From contig NZ_CP049780.1 of NCBI RefSeq assembly GCF_011193355.1, positions 5,786,445 to 5,850,444 of the forward strand: DNA of 64,000 bases. The letters run 5' to 3'. Below, in pieces: positions 8,433 through 15,677 of this stretch. Numbering within the stretch: the stretch's first letter is position 1; every line of letters starts with the position of its first letter. The notes below the pieces were generated by a model. The model searched no databases and was not told where the DNA came from. It saw only the letters and a program-made list of their open reading frames with translations. This DNA is from Streptomyces sp. JB150. Its GTDB lineage: Bacteria; Actinomycetota; Actinomycetes; Streptomycetales; Streptomycetaceae. The position numbers and the translations under genes were made by a program.

Positions 8433-9469
8433 GCGGCTCCGCGGAACGCGTCACCATCAAGGACGTCGCGGCGCGGGCCGGGGTGTCCAAGGGCGCGGTG
8501 TCGCTCGCCTTCAACCACAAGCCGGGCGTCTCCGAGGCCACCCGTGAGCGGATCTTCGCGGCGGCCCGCGAGCTGGGCTGGGCGCCGAGCGCCACCGCCC
8601 GCAGCCTGTCCAGCCGGCGGGTCGACATCGTCGGGCTGGCCCTGTGCCGGCCCGCCAGGCTGCTCGGCCTGGAGCCGTTCTACATGGACTTCGTCTCCGG
8701 CATCGAGGGCGTCCTCGCGGAGCGGTCCTGCTCGCTGCTGCTGCGCCTGGTGCGCGATCTCGACGAGGAGGTCGCGGTCTACCGGGAGTGGTGGCGCAGC
8801 CGGATGATCGCCGGGGCGATCCTGGTGGACTTCCGCGAGGACGATCCCCGGGTCGCCGCCCTGCCGCCGCTCGGCATGCCCGCGGTCGCCGTGGGCCATC
8901 CCTCCCTCACCGAGCCGTTCCCCGCCGTGTGGACGGACGACGCGTCCGCGGTCGCCGAGGCCGTCCGCTACCTGGCGGCCCTCGGTCACCGGCGCATCGC
9001 CCGCGTGGGCGGCCCGGCCGACCTCGGGCACAGCGCCATCCGGGCCCGCGCCTTCGCCGCCACGGCCCGGGAGCTGGGCCTTAAGGAGGCGCGGCAGATC
9101 GCGACCGGCTTCGACGAGAAGGAGGGCGCCCGCGCCACCCGCGGCCTCCTGCTCACCGCCGAGCGGCCGACCGCGATCGTCTACGACAACGACATCATGG
9201 CGGTCGCCGGTGCGGGCGTCGCGGCGGAGATGGGGTTCACCGTCCCCGACGACCTGTCGCTGCTGGCCTGGGACGACTCCCAGCTGTGCCAGATCACCCA
9301 CCCGGCCATGTCGGCGATGAGCCACGACGTGCACCACTTCGGCGCCGAGGTGGCGCGGGTGCTCTTCGAGGTGATCAACGGCTCGCAGACCGCCGGCGGG
9401 CAGGCGCCGACGCCGACGCTGATCCCGCGCGGCTCCACCGCGCCCGCACCGGGCACCCCGTCGCCGTGA
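8429..9469 (+). CDS. LacI family transcriptional regulator of the mannan locus
   Basis: 346 residues with a GTG start that overlaps the stop of the beta-mannosidase gene (GTGA). The N-terminal helix-turn-helix reads V-T-I-K-D-V-A-A-R-A-G-V-S-K-G-A-V-S at residues 8-25, followed by the hinge helix L-S-S-R-R-V-D-I-V-G. The effector domain (60-340) has the periplasmic-binding-like fold, with A-I-V-Y-D-N-D-I-M-A-V-A-G-A near the end. Co-transcription with the mannosidase gene and CCGG-centred palindromes in three surrounding intergenic regions suggest it represses the transporter, the mannosidase and the mannanase, with a manno-oligosaccharide as inducer. A GC hairpin follows the stop. Confidence 0.92.
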   Translation: MSGSAERVTIKDVAARAGVSKGAVSLAFNHKPGVSEATRERIFAAARELGWAPSATARSLSSRRVDIVGLALCRPARLLGLEPFYMDFVSGIEGVLAERSCSLLLRLVRDLDEEVAVYREWWRSRMIAGAILVDFREDDPRVAALPPLGMPAVAVGHPSLTEPFPAVWTDDASAVAEAVRYLAALGHRRIARVGGPADLGHSAIRARAFAATARELGLKEARQIATGFDEKEGARATRGLLLTAERPTAIVYDNDIMAVAGAGVAAEMGFTVPDDLSLLAWDDSQLCQITHPAMSAMSHDVHHFGAEVARVLFEVINGSQTAGGQAPTPTLIPRGSTAPAPGTPSP

Positions 9470-9478
9470 CCCGGGAAG

Positions 9479-9505
9479 GGGCCGCGTCCGGTGCGGACGC
9501 GGCCC
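9479..9505. terminator. Bidirectional GC hairpin terminator
   Basis: GGGCCGCGTCC (9479-9489) pairs perfectly with GGACGCGGCCC (9495-9505) around a 5-nt loop. It sits between the convergent LacI gene (stop at 9469) and mannanase gene (stop at 9530), so it can end both transcripts. No U-tract, as is usual in streptomycetes. Confidence 0.8.
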
Positions 9506-9529
9506 TCCCGCCTGTCGTACGACGGTCCG

Positions 9530-10942
9530 TCAGCTCACGGAGCACGCCGCGCCGTTGAGCGTGAAGCCGGCCGGGACGCCGTTGGCTCCGGTGGACGAGC
9601 CGCTGAAGCCGAAGCTCACCGAGCCGCCGGCCGGGATGGTCTCCGTCCAGGACTCGTGGGTCGCGCGCACCTCGCTGCCCTGCTGGACGGCCTTGGCGTT
9701 CCAGACGTGATGCAGCCTCTGGTCGCCGGGGAACGCGAACGCGAGCTGCCAGCCCTTGACGGTGGTCGTGCCGGTGTTGCGGATGGTCACGTCGGCGTTG
9801 AACGAGGTGCCCCAGTCGCTGAGGCGGTAGCCGACCGCGCAGCCCGCGGTGACCGGGCCGTCGCCGCCGAAGACACCGGCCTCCTTCGCCGTCTGCTGGA
9901 TGCCGTCGGCGCCGGAGAAGATACGCCGCCCCCAGGCGGTCAGACGCGAGGCGTCGAAGCCGGTGGCCATGTCCAGGTACTCGACACCGCCGCCGTTGCC
10001 GCTCCACGACCAGCCGAGGTAGCCGATCCCGAGCTGCCGCGCGGTGGACATGATGGCGGCCTCGTCCGGGTCGCCGTCCGAATGCATGTCGCCGAATTCC
10101 CCGACGACGAGGGGGAGCCGCTGGGAAGTGAACCGGTTGAGGTAATCCCTCACCTTCTCGGCCGTGTTGAATACGCCGTACATGTGGACCGAGAACACGG
10201 TGTTTCTCGCCGGATCCGCGGCGAATACCTCCGCGGCGTGATCACGCATGGTGAAAGACCAGTCCTGGCCCCAGTTGGGGGCGTCGACCATGAGCGTGTG
10301 CGCGAATCCGGCCGCCCGCATCCGGCCGATCGCGTTCTTGGTGTCGGCGGTCCACGGGGTGACTCCGGACGTGCCGTTGCCGTGCGGCTCGTTGCCGATG
10401 TTGAGGATGACGTACTTCTCCTGACCCCTGACCGCGTCCTTGACGCTGATCCAGTAGTCGACGGCGCGGGAGAGGGAGACGGCGCCCGCCTGCTCGCCGT
10501 AGCCGGTGGTGTCGTGGGCCTCCAGGACGCACACGAGCCGGTTCTGCTTGCACTGGGCGACGACGCCCGCGACGTCGGCGGTGTCGTTCTTCGCCCAGCG
10601 GTCGCCCGTGGCGAGCACCACGCGCACGGAGTTGGCGCCCAGCGCCTTGATGTCCTTCAGGGCCTGCGGAGTGCGGGCGGGGTACCAGGTGTGGGCGTGG
10701 TTCACGCCGCGCAGGACGAAGTCCCGGCCGGTCGCGTCCAGCAGCCGTCCGTCGGCGACGCGGAAGCCCGGCACGGCCTGCGTGTCCGCCGGCGTCCCGG
10801 CCCGGGTCCCGCCCTGCGCGGCGCCCGCCGTCCCGGTCTGCGCCGTTCGCTGTGGCTCGGCCTGCGCGGCGGCCGGTGCGGCGAGGACCGCGGAGGCGAG
10901 GGTCAGCAACGCGCCCGCGGCGGTGGCCAGTTTCTTCCTCAT
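9530..10942 (-). CDS. Secreted GH5 endo-beta-1,4-mannanase with C-terminal CBM2
   Basis: 470 residues. Signal peptide M-R-K-K-L-A-T-A-A-G-A-L-L...A-A-A-Q-A at 1-29. The catalytic domain (about 53-345) closely follows the GH5 subfamily 8 pattern of the Streptomyces lividans mannanase: R-G-V-N-H-A-H-T-W-Y, H-D-T-T-G-Y-G-E, acid/base glutamate in N-I-G-N-E-P-H-G (about 185) and nucleophile in V-V-G-E-F-G-D (about 281). A cellulose/chitin-binding CBM2 (about 365-470) closes the protein with G-C-A-V-G-Y and a final cysteine in N-G-A-A-C. ATG at 10942 was chosen over the longer frame because GGGAG precedes it and the signal peptide starts there. It should cut mannan outside the cell and feed the adjacent transporter. 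Confidence 0.92.
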   Translation of the reverse strand: MRKKLATAAGALLTLASAVLAAPAAAQAEPQRTAQTGTAGAAQGGTRAGTPADTQAVPGFRVADGRLLDATGRDFVLRGVNHAHTWYPARTPQALKDIKALGANSVRVVLATGDRWAKNDTADVAGVVAQCKQNRLVCVLEAHDTTGYGEQAGAVSLSRAVDYWISVKDAVRGQEKYVILNIGNEPHGNGTSGVTPWTADTKNAIGRMRAAGFAHTLMVDAPNWGQDWSFTMRDHAAEVFAADPARNTVFSVHMYGVFNTAEKVRDYLNRFTSQRLPLVVGEFGDMHSDGDPDEAAIMSTARQLGIGYLGWSWSGNGGGVEYLDMATGFDASRLTAWGRRIFSGADGIQQTAKEAGVFGGDGPVTAGCAVGYRLSDWGTSFNADVTIRNTGTTTVKGWQLAFAFPGDQRLHHVWNAKAVQQGSEVRATHESWTETIPAGGSVSFGFSGSSTGANGVPAGFTLNGAACSVS

Positions 10943-11249
10943 GCTGCTCCCGAGGTGGTGGCGCGTGCGGCCGGTCGCCGGGCGGGCCCGGGCGGCACGG
11001 CACGGCCGGTGGTCGTGGGGTGGGTCCGGCCCGTCCGGCCTGTCCCGCTCACCCGGTCCACCCGGCCGGCGTGGGGGCGCGGCGGCCGGGCGGACCGGGA
11101 GAGCGGAAACGCCGAAGTCCCGGGCCGGTGGAACATCCCGCCGCCCGGGCTTTTCGAAAGCGGCTCGCACCGGGCAGCGCAGCGAGGCTAGAACGAGACT
11201 TCCGCGCGGGACAACAGTTCGCGCCAAACCGGTTAAGTTTAGCCGTGGT
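10943..11249. other. 307-nt intergenic region upstream of mannanase
   Basis: No credible gene. The region holds the mannanase ribosome site, GC-rich sequence and, near its distal end, the third CCGG operator-like site (11226-11236), about 284 nt before the mannanase ATG. If that site marks the promoter, the transcript has a long leader. No hairpin terminator for the upstream isomerase gene is obvious, so read-through is possible. Confidence 0.6.
11226..11236. promoter_or_regulatory. LacI-type operator candidate 3 (AAACCGGTTAA)
   Basis: AAACCGGTTAA shares the A-CCGG-T core and AT-rich flanks of the two sites between the transporter and mannosidase genes; read on the minus strand it is TTAACCGGTTT, close to site 1. 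It lies between the isomerase stop and the mannanase start, which would bring the mannanase under the same LacI regulator. Confidence 0.45.
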
Positions 11250-12443
11250 TCAGTTGTCCAGCTCTGCCGTGGTGGCCCGGAAGAGGGTTCCCGCACCGGA
11301 GACGGTGACCTCCTCGCCGGCCGCCGCGTACGCCGATCCGCCCGCGGTGAGCACGACGTCGTCGCCGCCCGTGGTGAGGCGGACCGTGCCCTCGGTGCAC
11401 AGCAGGATCTGCGGCCGCGAGCCGGGCAGGACGCGGGCGCCGTCCTCCGCCGCCCGTACGAGGCGGGACAGCCGGAAGTCGTCGACCGGCGCCGGGTACA
11501 CCTCTTCGCCGTCCCCCGCGCGCACCGGGCACACCAGCGGCGTCGGCGAGGCGGTGAAGCGGACGACGCGCAGCAGCTCGGGCACGTCCACGTGCTTGGT
11601 GGTCAGCCCGCAGCGCAGGACGTTGTCCGAGGCGGCCATGATCTCCACCCCCAGTCCGCGCAGATAGGCGTGCGGTATGCCCGCCCCGAGGTACAGGGCC
11701 TCGCCCGGCGCCAGCCGGACGTGCCGCACCAGGAGGGCGGCCGGGACGCCGGGATCACCCGGGCAGGTCCGGGCGAGCCCGTCGTACACCGCGAACTCCT
11801 CGCGCCGCGGGCCGCTCCGCACGGCCGCGGACGCCAGCGCGTCGCCGAACTCGGCCAGTCGGCCGGGGGAGAGGGCGAGGAACGCGGAGAAGACCTCCCG
11901 CAGCGCGCGCTCCTCCGGTTCCGCGCGAAGCGTTCGGACGTACGGGCCGAGCCAGTCCACATCCAGGGCCGCGAGCAGAGCGGCGCTCTCGTGCGGCGGC
12001 CGGAATCCGCACAGGCCCTCGAACGGGGTGAGGGCGACGATCATCTCCGGCTTGTGCTGGGCGTCCCGGTAGGTGCGGTGCGGGGCGTCGAGGGGGATGC
12101 CCGCGGCGTTCTCCCGCGCGAAACCGGCGGCCGCCCGATCCGGGTCGGGGTGCACCTGGAGGGACAGCGGCGCGTCGGCCGCCAGCAGCTTCACGAGGAA
12201 GGGCAGGCGCGGCCCGAAGCGGCGCACGACCGCCTCGCCCAGCTCGCCCCGAGGGTCCTCCTCGATGACCCGGTTCAACTCCTGAAGGCGCCCGTCGCGC
12301 TCCACTCGGGAGGGCGCGCCGGGATGCGCGCCCATCCACAATTCGGCCTGCGGCGAGCCGTCCGGCTCGGTGCCCAGCAGGGCGGGCAGCGCGGTGCGCG
12401 AGCCCCACGGATAGGGGCGGACAGTGTTGACGAGGCGGTCCAT
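11250..12443 (-). CDS. manA: Mannose-6-phosphate isomerase, class I
   Basis: 397 residues. The start M-D-R-L-V-N-T-V-R-P-Y-P-W-G-S is the class I phosphomannose isomerase signature. Zinc ligands are visible in L-S-L-Q-V-H-P-D-P (Gln/His), H-K-P-E-M (Glu) and G-A-G-I-P-H-A-Y-L (His). It interconverts mannose 6-phosphate and fructose 6-phosphate in the cytoplasm, the step needed to pass mannose from mannan into glycolysis, and also supplies mannose for glycans. ATG at 12443 has GGAAGGA upstream; the longer frame to 12524 has none. It is placed 307 nt upstream of the mannanase on the same strand, completing the mannan locus. A perfect 12-bp palindrome lies 111 nt before its start. Confidence 0.93.
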   Translation of the reverse strand: MDRLVNTVRPYPWGSRTALPALLGTEPDGSPQAELWMGAHPGAPSRVERDGRLQELNRVIEEDPRGELGEAVVRRFGPRLPFLVKLLAADAPLSLQVHPDPDRAAAGFARENAAGIPLDAPHRTYRDAQHKPEMIVALTPFEGLCGFRPPHESAALLAALDVDWLGPYVRTLRAEPEERALREVFSAFLALSPGRLAEFGDALASAAVRSGPRREEFAVYDGLARTCPGDPGVPAALLVRHVRLAPGEALYLGAGIPHAYLRGLGVEIMAASDNVLRCGLTTKHVDVPELLRVVRFTASPTPLVCPVRAGDGEEVYPAPVDDFRLSRLVRAAEDGARVLPGSRPQILLCTEGTVRLTTGGDDVVLTAGGSAYAAAGEEVTVSGAGTLFRATTAELDN

Positions 12444-12553
12444 GCGGCGGGTCCTTCCGGGTGGTGGCGCGGTACCGGGCAGGGGTGAGGGCGAGGGGGC
12501 ACGAGCGAGCGGGACGGGCCCCACCCTCGGGAAGGGAACTGTGCACGGTGCCT

Positions 12554-12565
12554 GACAACGTTGTC
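12554..12565. promoter_or_regulatory. Perfect palindrome upstream of mannose-6-phosphate isomerase (GACAACGTTGTC)
   Basis: A perfect 12-bp palindrome with a central CG, 111 nt before the isomerase ATG. The form TGACAACGTTGTCA is the kind of operator used by LacI-family repressors, but it does not resemble the CCGG sites of the mannan locus, so a different regulator is likely. No promoter hexamers are clear. Confidence 0.45.
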
Positions 12566-12597
12566 CAGCCGCAGCCGGGCGTCACGCGCTGGGTGCG

Positions 12598-12725
12598 GTG
12601 AGTGCGGCCGGGACCAGGGTGGGGTGAGTCCGGCCGGGACCGGTGGGGTGAGTCCGGCCAGGACCTGGTGAGGCCCCGGTCGGGCCATCGGTGAGGCTCC
12701 GGCCAGGACCCAGTCAGGCTCCGGT
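12598..12725. repeat. Imperfect tandem repeats (GTGAGTCCGGCCGGGACC type)
   Basis: About five diverged copies of a unit starting GTGAG(T/G)CCGGCC(G/A)GGACC, 24-43 bp apart, fill the region between the isomerase promoter and the STAS gene. The last copy overlaps the stop codon of the STAS gene (TGA at 12716-12714), so the repeat reaches into its last codons. Confidence 0.6.
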
Positions 12726-13052
12726 CGCCGTCTCGCTGTCCGGATACAGGCGGAAGATCTGGTCCAGGCCGACGATGTGCAGCACGCGCAGCGTGTGGTG
12801 CGGAACCGCGGCGAGCGCGATGTCGGCCTGGGCGGCGTCGGCGTGGTTGCGGGCGGCGATCAGGGCGGTGATGCCGCTGGAGTCGCAGAACTCCAGGCCG
12901 GCCAGGTCCAGGACGAGGCGCTGGCCCGGCTGGAGGTCGAGCGTGGTGAGCCGGGCGCGCAGCTCGGGGGCGTTGCTGTAGTCCAGGTCGCCGATGATCT
13001 CCAGGACGGGACCGGTCCGGGTGTCTCGGGTGGTGATCTTCAGTGTGCTCAT
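12714..13052 (-). CDS. STAS-domain anti-sigma factor antagonist (RsbV type)
   Basis: 112 residues, a single STAS domain. The phosphorylation-site region reads L-E-F-C-D-S-S-G-I-T-A-L at about residues 55-66, with the conserved D-S-S-G serine that an anti-sigma kinase phosphorylates. It is the last gene of a three-gene operon after an RsbQ-like hydrolase and a PAS-PP2C phosphatase; its ATG overlaps the phosphatase stop (ATGA). In the Bacillus energy-stress pathway the phosphatase dephosphorylates the antagonist, which then frees the sigma factor. No RsbW-type kinase is adjacent; one is encoded at 52.8 kb. Confidence 0.9.
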   Translation of the reverse strand: MSTLKITTRDTRTGPVLEIIGDLDYSNAPELRARLTTLDLQPGQRLVLDLAGLEFCDSSGITALIAARNHADAAQADIALAAVPHHTLRVLHIVGLDQIFRLYPDSETATGA

Positions 13053-14356
13053 GTGGCAGTTCTTGTCGCGGGGCGGGGACGGGCGGGGAGGGCGGCGGGG
13101 GCGCCGAGGGCCAGCAGTGCGGTGTCGTCGTCCAGTCCGTCGCCGAACCTGTTCAGCACGTCGGTCAGAGCCTGGACGACGGCGCTGGGGGAGGTGTCGG
13201 CGTGGCCGGTGGCGAAGGTGAGCAGGCCGTCGTCCCCGTACAGGGTCGAGCGGTCCTTGCCGGTACGGGCCTCGGTGAGGCCGTCGGTGTAGAGCAGGAG
13301 GGTGTCCCCGGGCTGGAGGACGGTGCGGGCGGCGGTGAAGCGGGCCTCGGGCAGGACGCCGACGAGGAGGCCACCGGGGGTGGGCACATAGTCGGCCGTG
13401 CCGTCGCCGCGCAGGACGAGCGCGGGCGGATGGCCGCCCGAGGCGAGCTGGACGGTGACCTGCCCGGTCGCGGGGTCGGCTTCGAGCGTGCCGAAGATGG
13501 CGGTGCAGTAGCGCGGATCGCCGCCGGCGGCGTACCGCTCGTGCAGCACCTTGTTCAGGGTGGTCAGGGCGGAGACGGGGTCGGCGTCGTGCAGGGCGGC
13601 GGCGCGCAGGGTGTACCGGGTCAGCGAGGTGAGCGCCGCGGCCTGCGGGCCCTTTCCGCACACGTCGCCGAGGAAGAACCCGAAGCGTTTGCCGTCGACG
13701 GGGAAGACGTCGTAGAAGTCGCCGCCGAGCCGGTCCGGGGAGGCGGTGTGGTAGTAGGCGGCCGCCTCCACGCCGGGAACGGCCGGCAGGCTGTCGGGCA
13801 GCAGCGACTGCTGCAGGACGGCGAGCGCGTCCTGCAGCCGGGCCCGGTCGGCCTCCGCCTGCCGGCGCGCCTCTTCGGCCACCCGCCGGCGGCGCAGCAG
13901 CTCCTCCTCGTAGGCGCGGCGGTCCCGGGCGTCGAAGAGGGTGGTGCGGATCAGTAGCGGCTCGCCCGTGCCGCCGTGCTTGACCGTCGCGGAGACCAGC
14001 ACCGGTATGCGGCCGCCGTCGGCCTGCTTGAGCTCCAGGGCGATGCCGCTGATCTCGCCCTGCATCCGCAGCAGGGGCGCGAAATGGGTTTCGTGGTAGA
14101 GCTTGCCGCCCACGGTCAGCAGGTCGGTGAACCGCATCCGGCCCACCACCGCCTCGCGGTCCATGCCCAGCCAGTCCAGCAGCGTGGCGTTGATCTTCGC
14201 TATGGTGCCGTCCATCAGCGTGGACAGGTAGCCGCACGGCGCGGACTCGTACAGTTCCTCGGCGCTGTCCTCCAGCAAGGTCGCGAACGCCGCCGCGTAG
14301 GAGCCCTTCTCGTCGTCGGCGTCCTGCGGGTCGGGCTGCTGCTCGCGGCACATCAT
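13049..14356 (-). CDS. PAS domain-containing PP2C (SpoIIE/RsbP-like) serine phosphatase
   Basis: 435 residues. An N-terminal PAS domain (about 30-150) contains L-M-D-G-T-I-A-K-I-N-A-T-L-L-D-W-L-G, a coiled segment rich in Arg/Glu follows (about 155-195), then a PP2C/SpoIIE catalytic domain with metal-binding motifs G-G-D-F-Y-D-V-F, G-D-V-C-G-K-G-P and D-G-L-T-E-A-R. The order PAS-coil-PP2C is that of RsbP, which dephosphorylates the STAS antagonist on energy stress. ATG at 14356 was picked because it overlaps the hydrolase stop (ATGA); a second ATG follows directly. Confidence 0.9.
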   Translation of the reverse strand: MMCREQQPDPQDADDEKGSYAAAFATLLEDSAEELYESAPCGYLSTLMDGTIAKINATLLDWLGMDREAVVGRMRFTDLLTVGGKLYHETHFAPLLRMQGEISGIALELKQADGGRIPVLVSATVKHGGTGEPLLIRTTLFDARDRRAYEEELLRRRRVAEEARRQAEADRARLQDALAVLQQSLLPDSLPAVPGVEAAAYYHTASPDRLGGDFYDVFPVDGKRFGFFLGDVCGKGPQAAALTSLTRYTLRAAALHDADPVSALTTLNKVLHERYAAGGDPRYCTAIFGTLEADPATGQVTVQLASGGHPPALVLRGDGTADYVPTPGGLLVGVLPEARFTAARTVLQPGDTLLLYTDGLTEARTGKDRSTLYGDDGLLTFATGHADTSPSAVVQALTDVLNRFGDGLDDDTALLALGAPAALPARPRPATRTAT

Positions 14357-15156
14357 CGCAGGGTCGCCAGCCACTCCGTGATCGCCTGATTGGTGGCCTC
14401 GGGCGCGGACAGGTGCGGGCAGTGCCCGGTGGCGTCGAGCGTGACCAGCGTGGAGCCGTCGATCGCCTGGTGGACGAAGGCGCCGACCTCGCGGGGGGCG
14501 ATGACGTCCTGCGAGCACTCCAGGATCAGCGTCGGGACCCGTACGTTCTTCAGGTCGTCCCGCGAGTCCGACAGGAAGGTGGTCCGCGCGAAGACGCGCG
14601 CCATGTCCGGGTCGGTGGCGCAGAAGCTGTTCTTCAGCTCCTCGCCGAGTTCCGGCCGCTCGGGATTGCCCATGATCAGCGGTGCCATCGCACCCGACCA
14701 GCCGAGGTAGTTCGCCTCCAGCGACTCCAGCAGCTCGTCGATGTCCTCGGCGCTGAAGCCGCCGCGGTAGCCGTCCCCGTCGACGTACCGCGGTGACGGC
14801 GCGACCATCACCAGCGCGCCGATCCGATCCGGAGCCAGGCCGGCGGCCATCACCCCGATCATCGCGCTGACCGAATGACCCACGAACACCGCGTCGCGCA
14901 GGTCCAGGGCCTCACACACCTCGACCACGTCCCTGGCGTATCCGTCCAGGGACGAGTACCGGTCCTCCGAGAACGCGGACGAGTCGGAGCGGCCCGAGCC
15001 GACGTAGTCGAACAGCACGACCCGGTGGTCCGGGGCCAGCGCAGGGACGGTCAGGCGCCACATGTTCTGGTCACAGCCGAACCCGTGGGCCAGCACCACC
15101 GTGCGCCCCTGCGGGTTGCCGGTGACGGTGACGTTGTTCCTGCGGACGATATCCAT
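14353..15156 (-). CDS. RsbQ-like alpha/beta hydrolase
   Basis: 267 residues. An alpha/beta hydrolase with oxyanion segment A-H-G-F-G-C, nucleophile serine in G-H-S-V-S-A-M (about 92-98), acid in L-E-C-S-Q-D-V-I-A-P and histidine in A-T-G-H-C-P-H-L. The sequence from Q-N-M-W to Y-V-G-S-G-R-S-D and the pairing with a PAS-PP2C gene match RsbQ, which is required for RsbP activity and may supply a small-molecule signal to its PAS domain. ATG at 15156 was chosen because the conserved fold starts there and no motif lies in the longer frame. It is the first gene of the operon. Confidence 0.88.
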   Translation of the reverse strand: MDIVRRNNVTVTGNPQGRTVVLAHGFGCDQNMWRLTVPALAPDHRVVLFDYVGSGRSDSSAFSEDRYSSLDGYARDVVEVCEALDLRDAVFVGHSVSAMIGVMAAGLAPDRIGALVMVAPSPRYVDGDGYRGGFSAEDIDELLESLEANYLGWSGAMAPLIMGNPERPELGEELKNSFCATDPDMARVFARTTFLSDSRDDLKNVRVPTLILECSQDVIAPREVGAFVHQAIDGSTLVTLDATGHCPHLSAPEATNQAITEWLATLR

Positions 15157-15254
15157 ACCGGCCAGTGTCGCAGGTGCGCGGCGCTCACCGGCCGGCCGGT
15201 CCGGGAGGGAGGTCGTGCGCGGGAGCGGCCCTTGGGGCCTTCGGACATGCCTGC

Positions 15255-15280
15255 GGGCCCCGGCCGTACCGGCGGGGCCC
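15255..15280 (-). terminator. GC hairpin after the small membrane protein gene
   Basis: GGGCCCC (15255-15261) pairs with GGGGCCC (15274-15280), with a further CCG/CGG pair inside the loop. It lies 45 nt after the small hydrophobic protein gene on the minus strand and upstream of the RsbQ operon, so it probably separates these two transcripts. Confidence 0.5.
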
Positions 15281-15324
15281 ACGCAGGGTAAACCTCGTTC
15301 CGAGGGTCGGAACTGTGAGTCAGA

Positions 15325-15495
15325 TCACCATCGGTACCAGCGGCCGCGCCCCCCGTCGGCGCTGGTGGAGCGCATGACGAAGCCGAGGAGCCACAGCACC
15401 AGGACGGCGATGGCGACCCACCACAGGATCTTGACGGCGAAGCCGGCGCCGAAGAGGAGCACGGCCAGAAGCAGAACGAGAAGCAGGGGAACCAT
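15325..15495 (-). CDS. Small hydrophobic membrane protein (about 56 aa)
   Basis: The protein is two closely spaced hydrophobic segments, V-P-L-L-L-V-L-L-L-A-V-L-L-F-G and I-L-W-W-V-A-I-A-V-L-V-L-W-L-L-G-F, and a short charged tail R-S-T-S-A-D-G-G-R-G-R-W. It resembles the tiny hydrophobic stress-associated proteins (lmo0937-like) that often lie next to SigB-type sigma genes. AGGAGG lies nine nt before ATG 15495; ATG 15501 is also in frame but only three nt from it. It diverges from the sigma factor gene, and may be a target of that sigma factor. Function unknown. Confidence 0.75.
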   Translation of the reverse strand: MVPLLLVLLLAVLLFGAGFAVKILWWVAIAVLVLWLLGFVMRSTSADGGRGRWYRW

Positions 15496-15677
15496 AGTCA
15501 TCGACCTCCTGGCGGAGCGTGTGCCCTGCGATTCCCTCCTCATGCGCCGAACCGGACCTTGTTTCTGCAGGAAAAGCCGCAGGCGGGAGGAGTGCCGGCC
15601 GTCGTCCGGGGTATGCGCGGTCTGCCGGGCGCCGGAGGGGCGCCGGTGACACTTGAGCGACTGGGAGGGGTTATCTC

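Noticed and set aside
10131..10138. AACCGGTT, similar to the mannan-locus operator core
   Set aside because: It lies inside the mannanase coding sequence and is explained by the codons for Asn-Arg-Phe; its flanks do not match the other three sites.
15265..15293. Minus-strand GTTTAC with GGTACG 17 bp downstream, like a SigB-type promoter for the RsbQ operon
   Set aside because: The spacer is longer than the consensus and the region is better explained by the GC hairpin at 15255-15280.
15609..15614. GGGTAT upstream of the sigma factor gene as a SigB-type -10 box
   Set aside because: No GTTT-like -35 at a suitable distance, so autoregulation is not supported by sequence.
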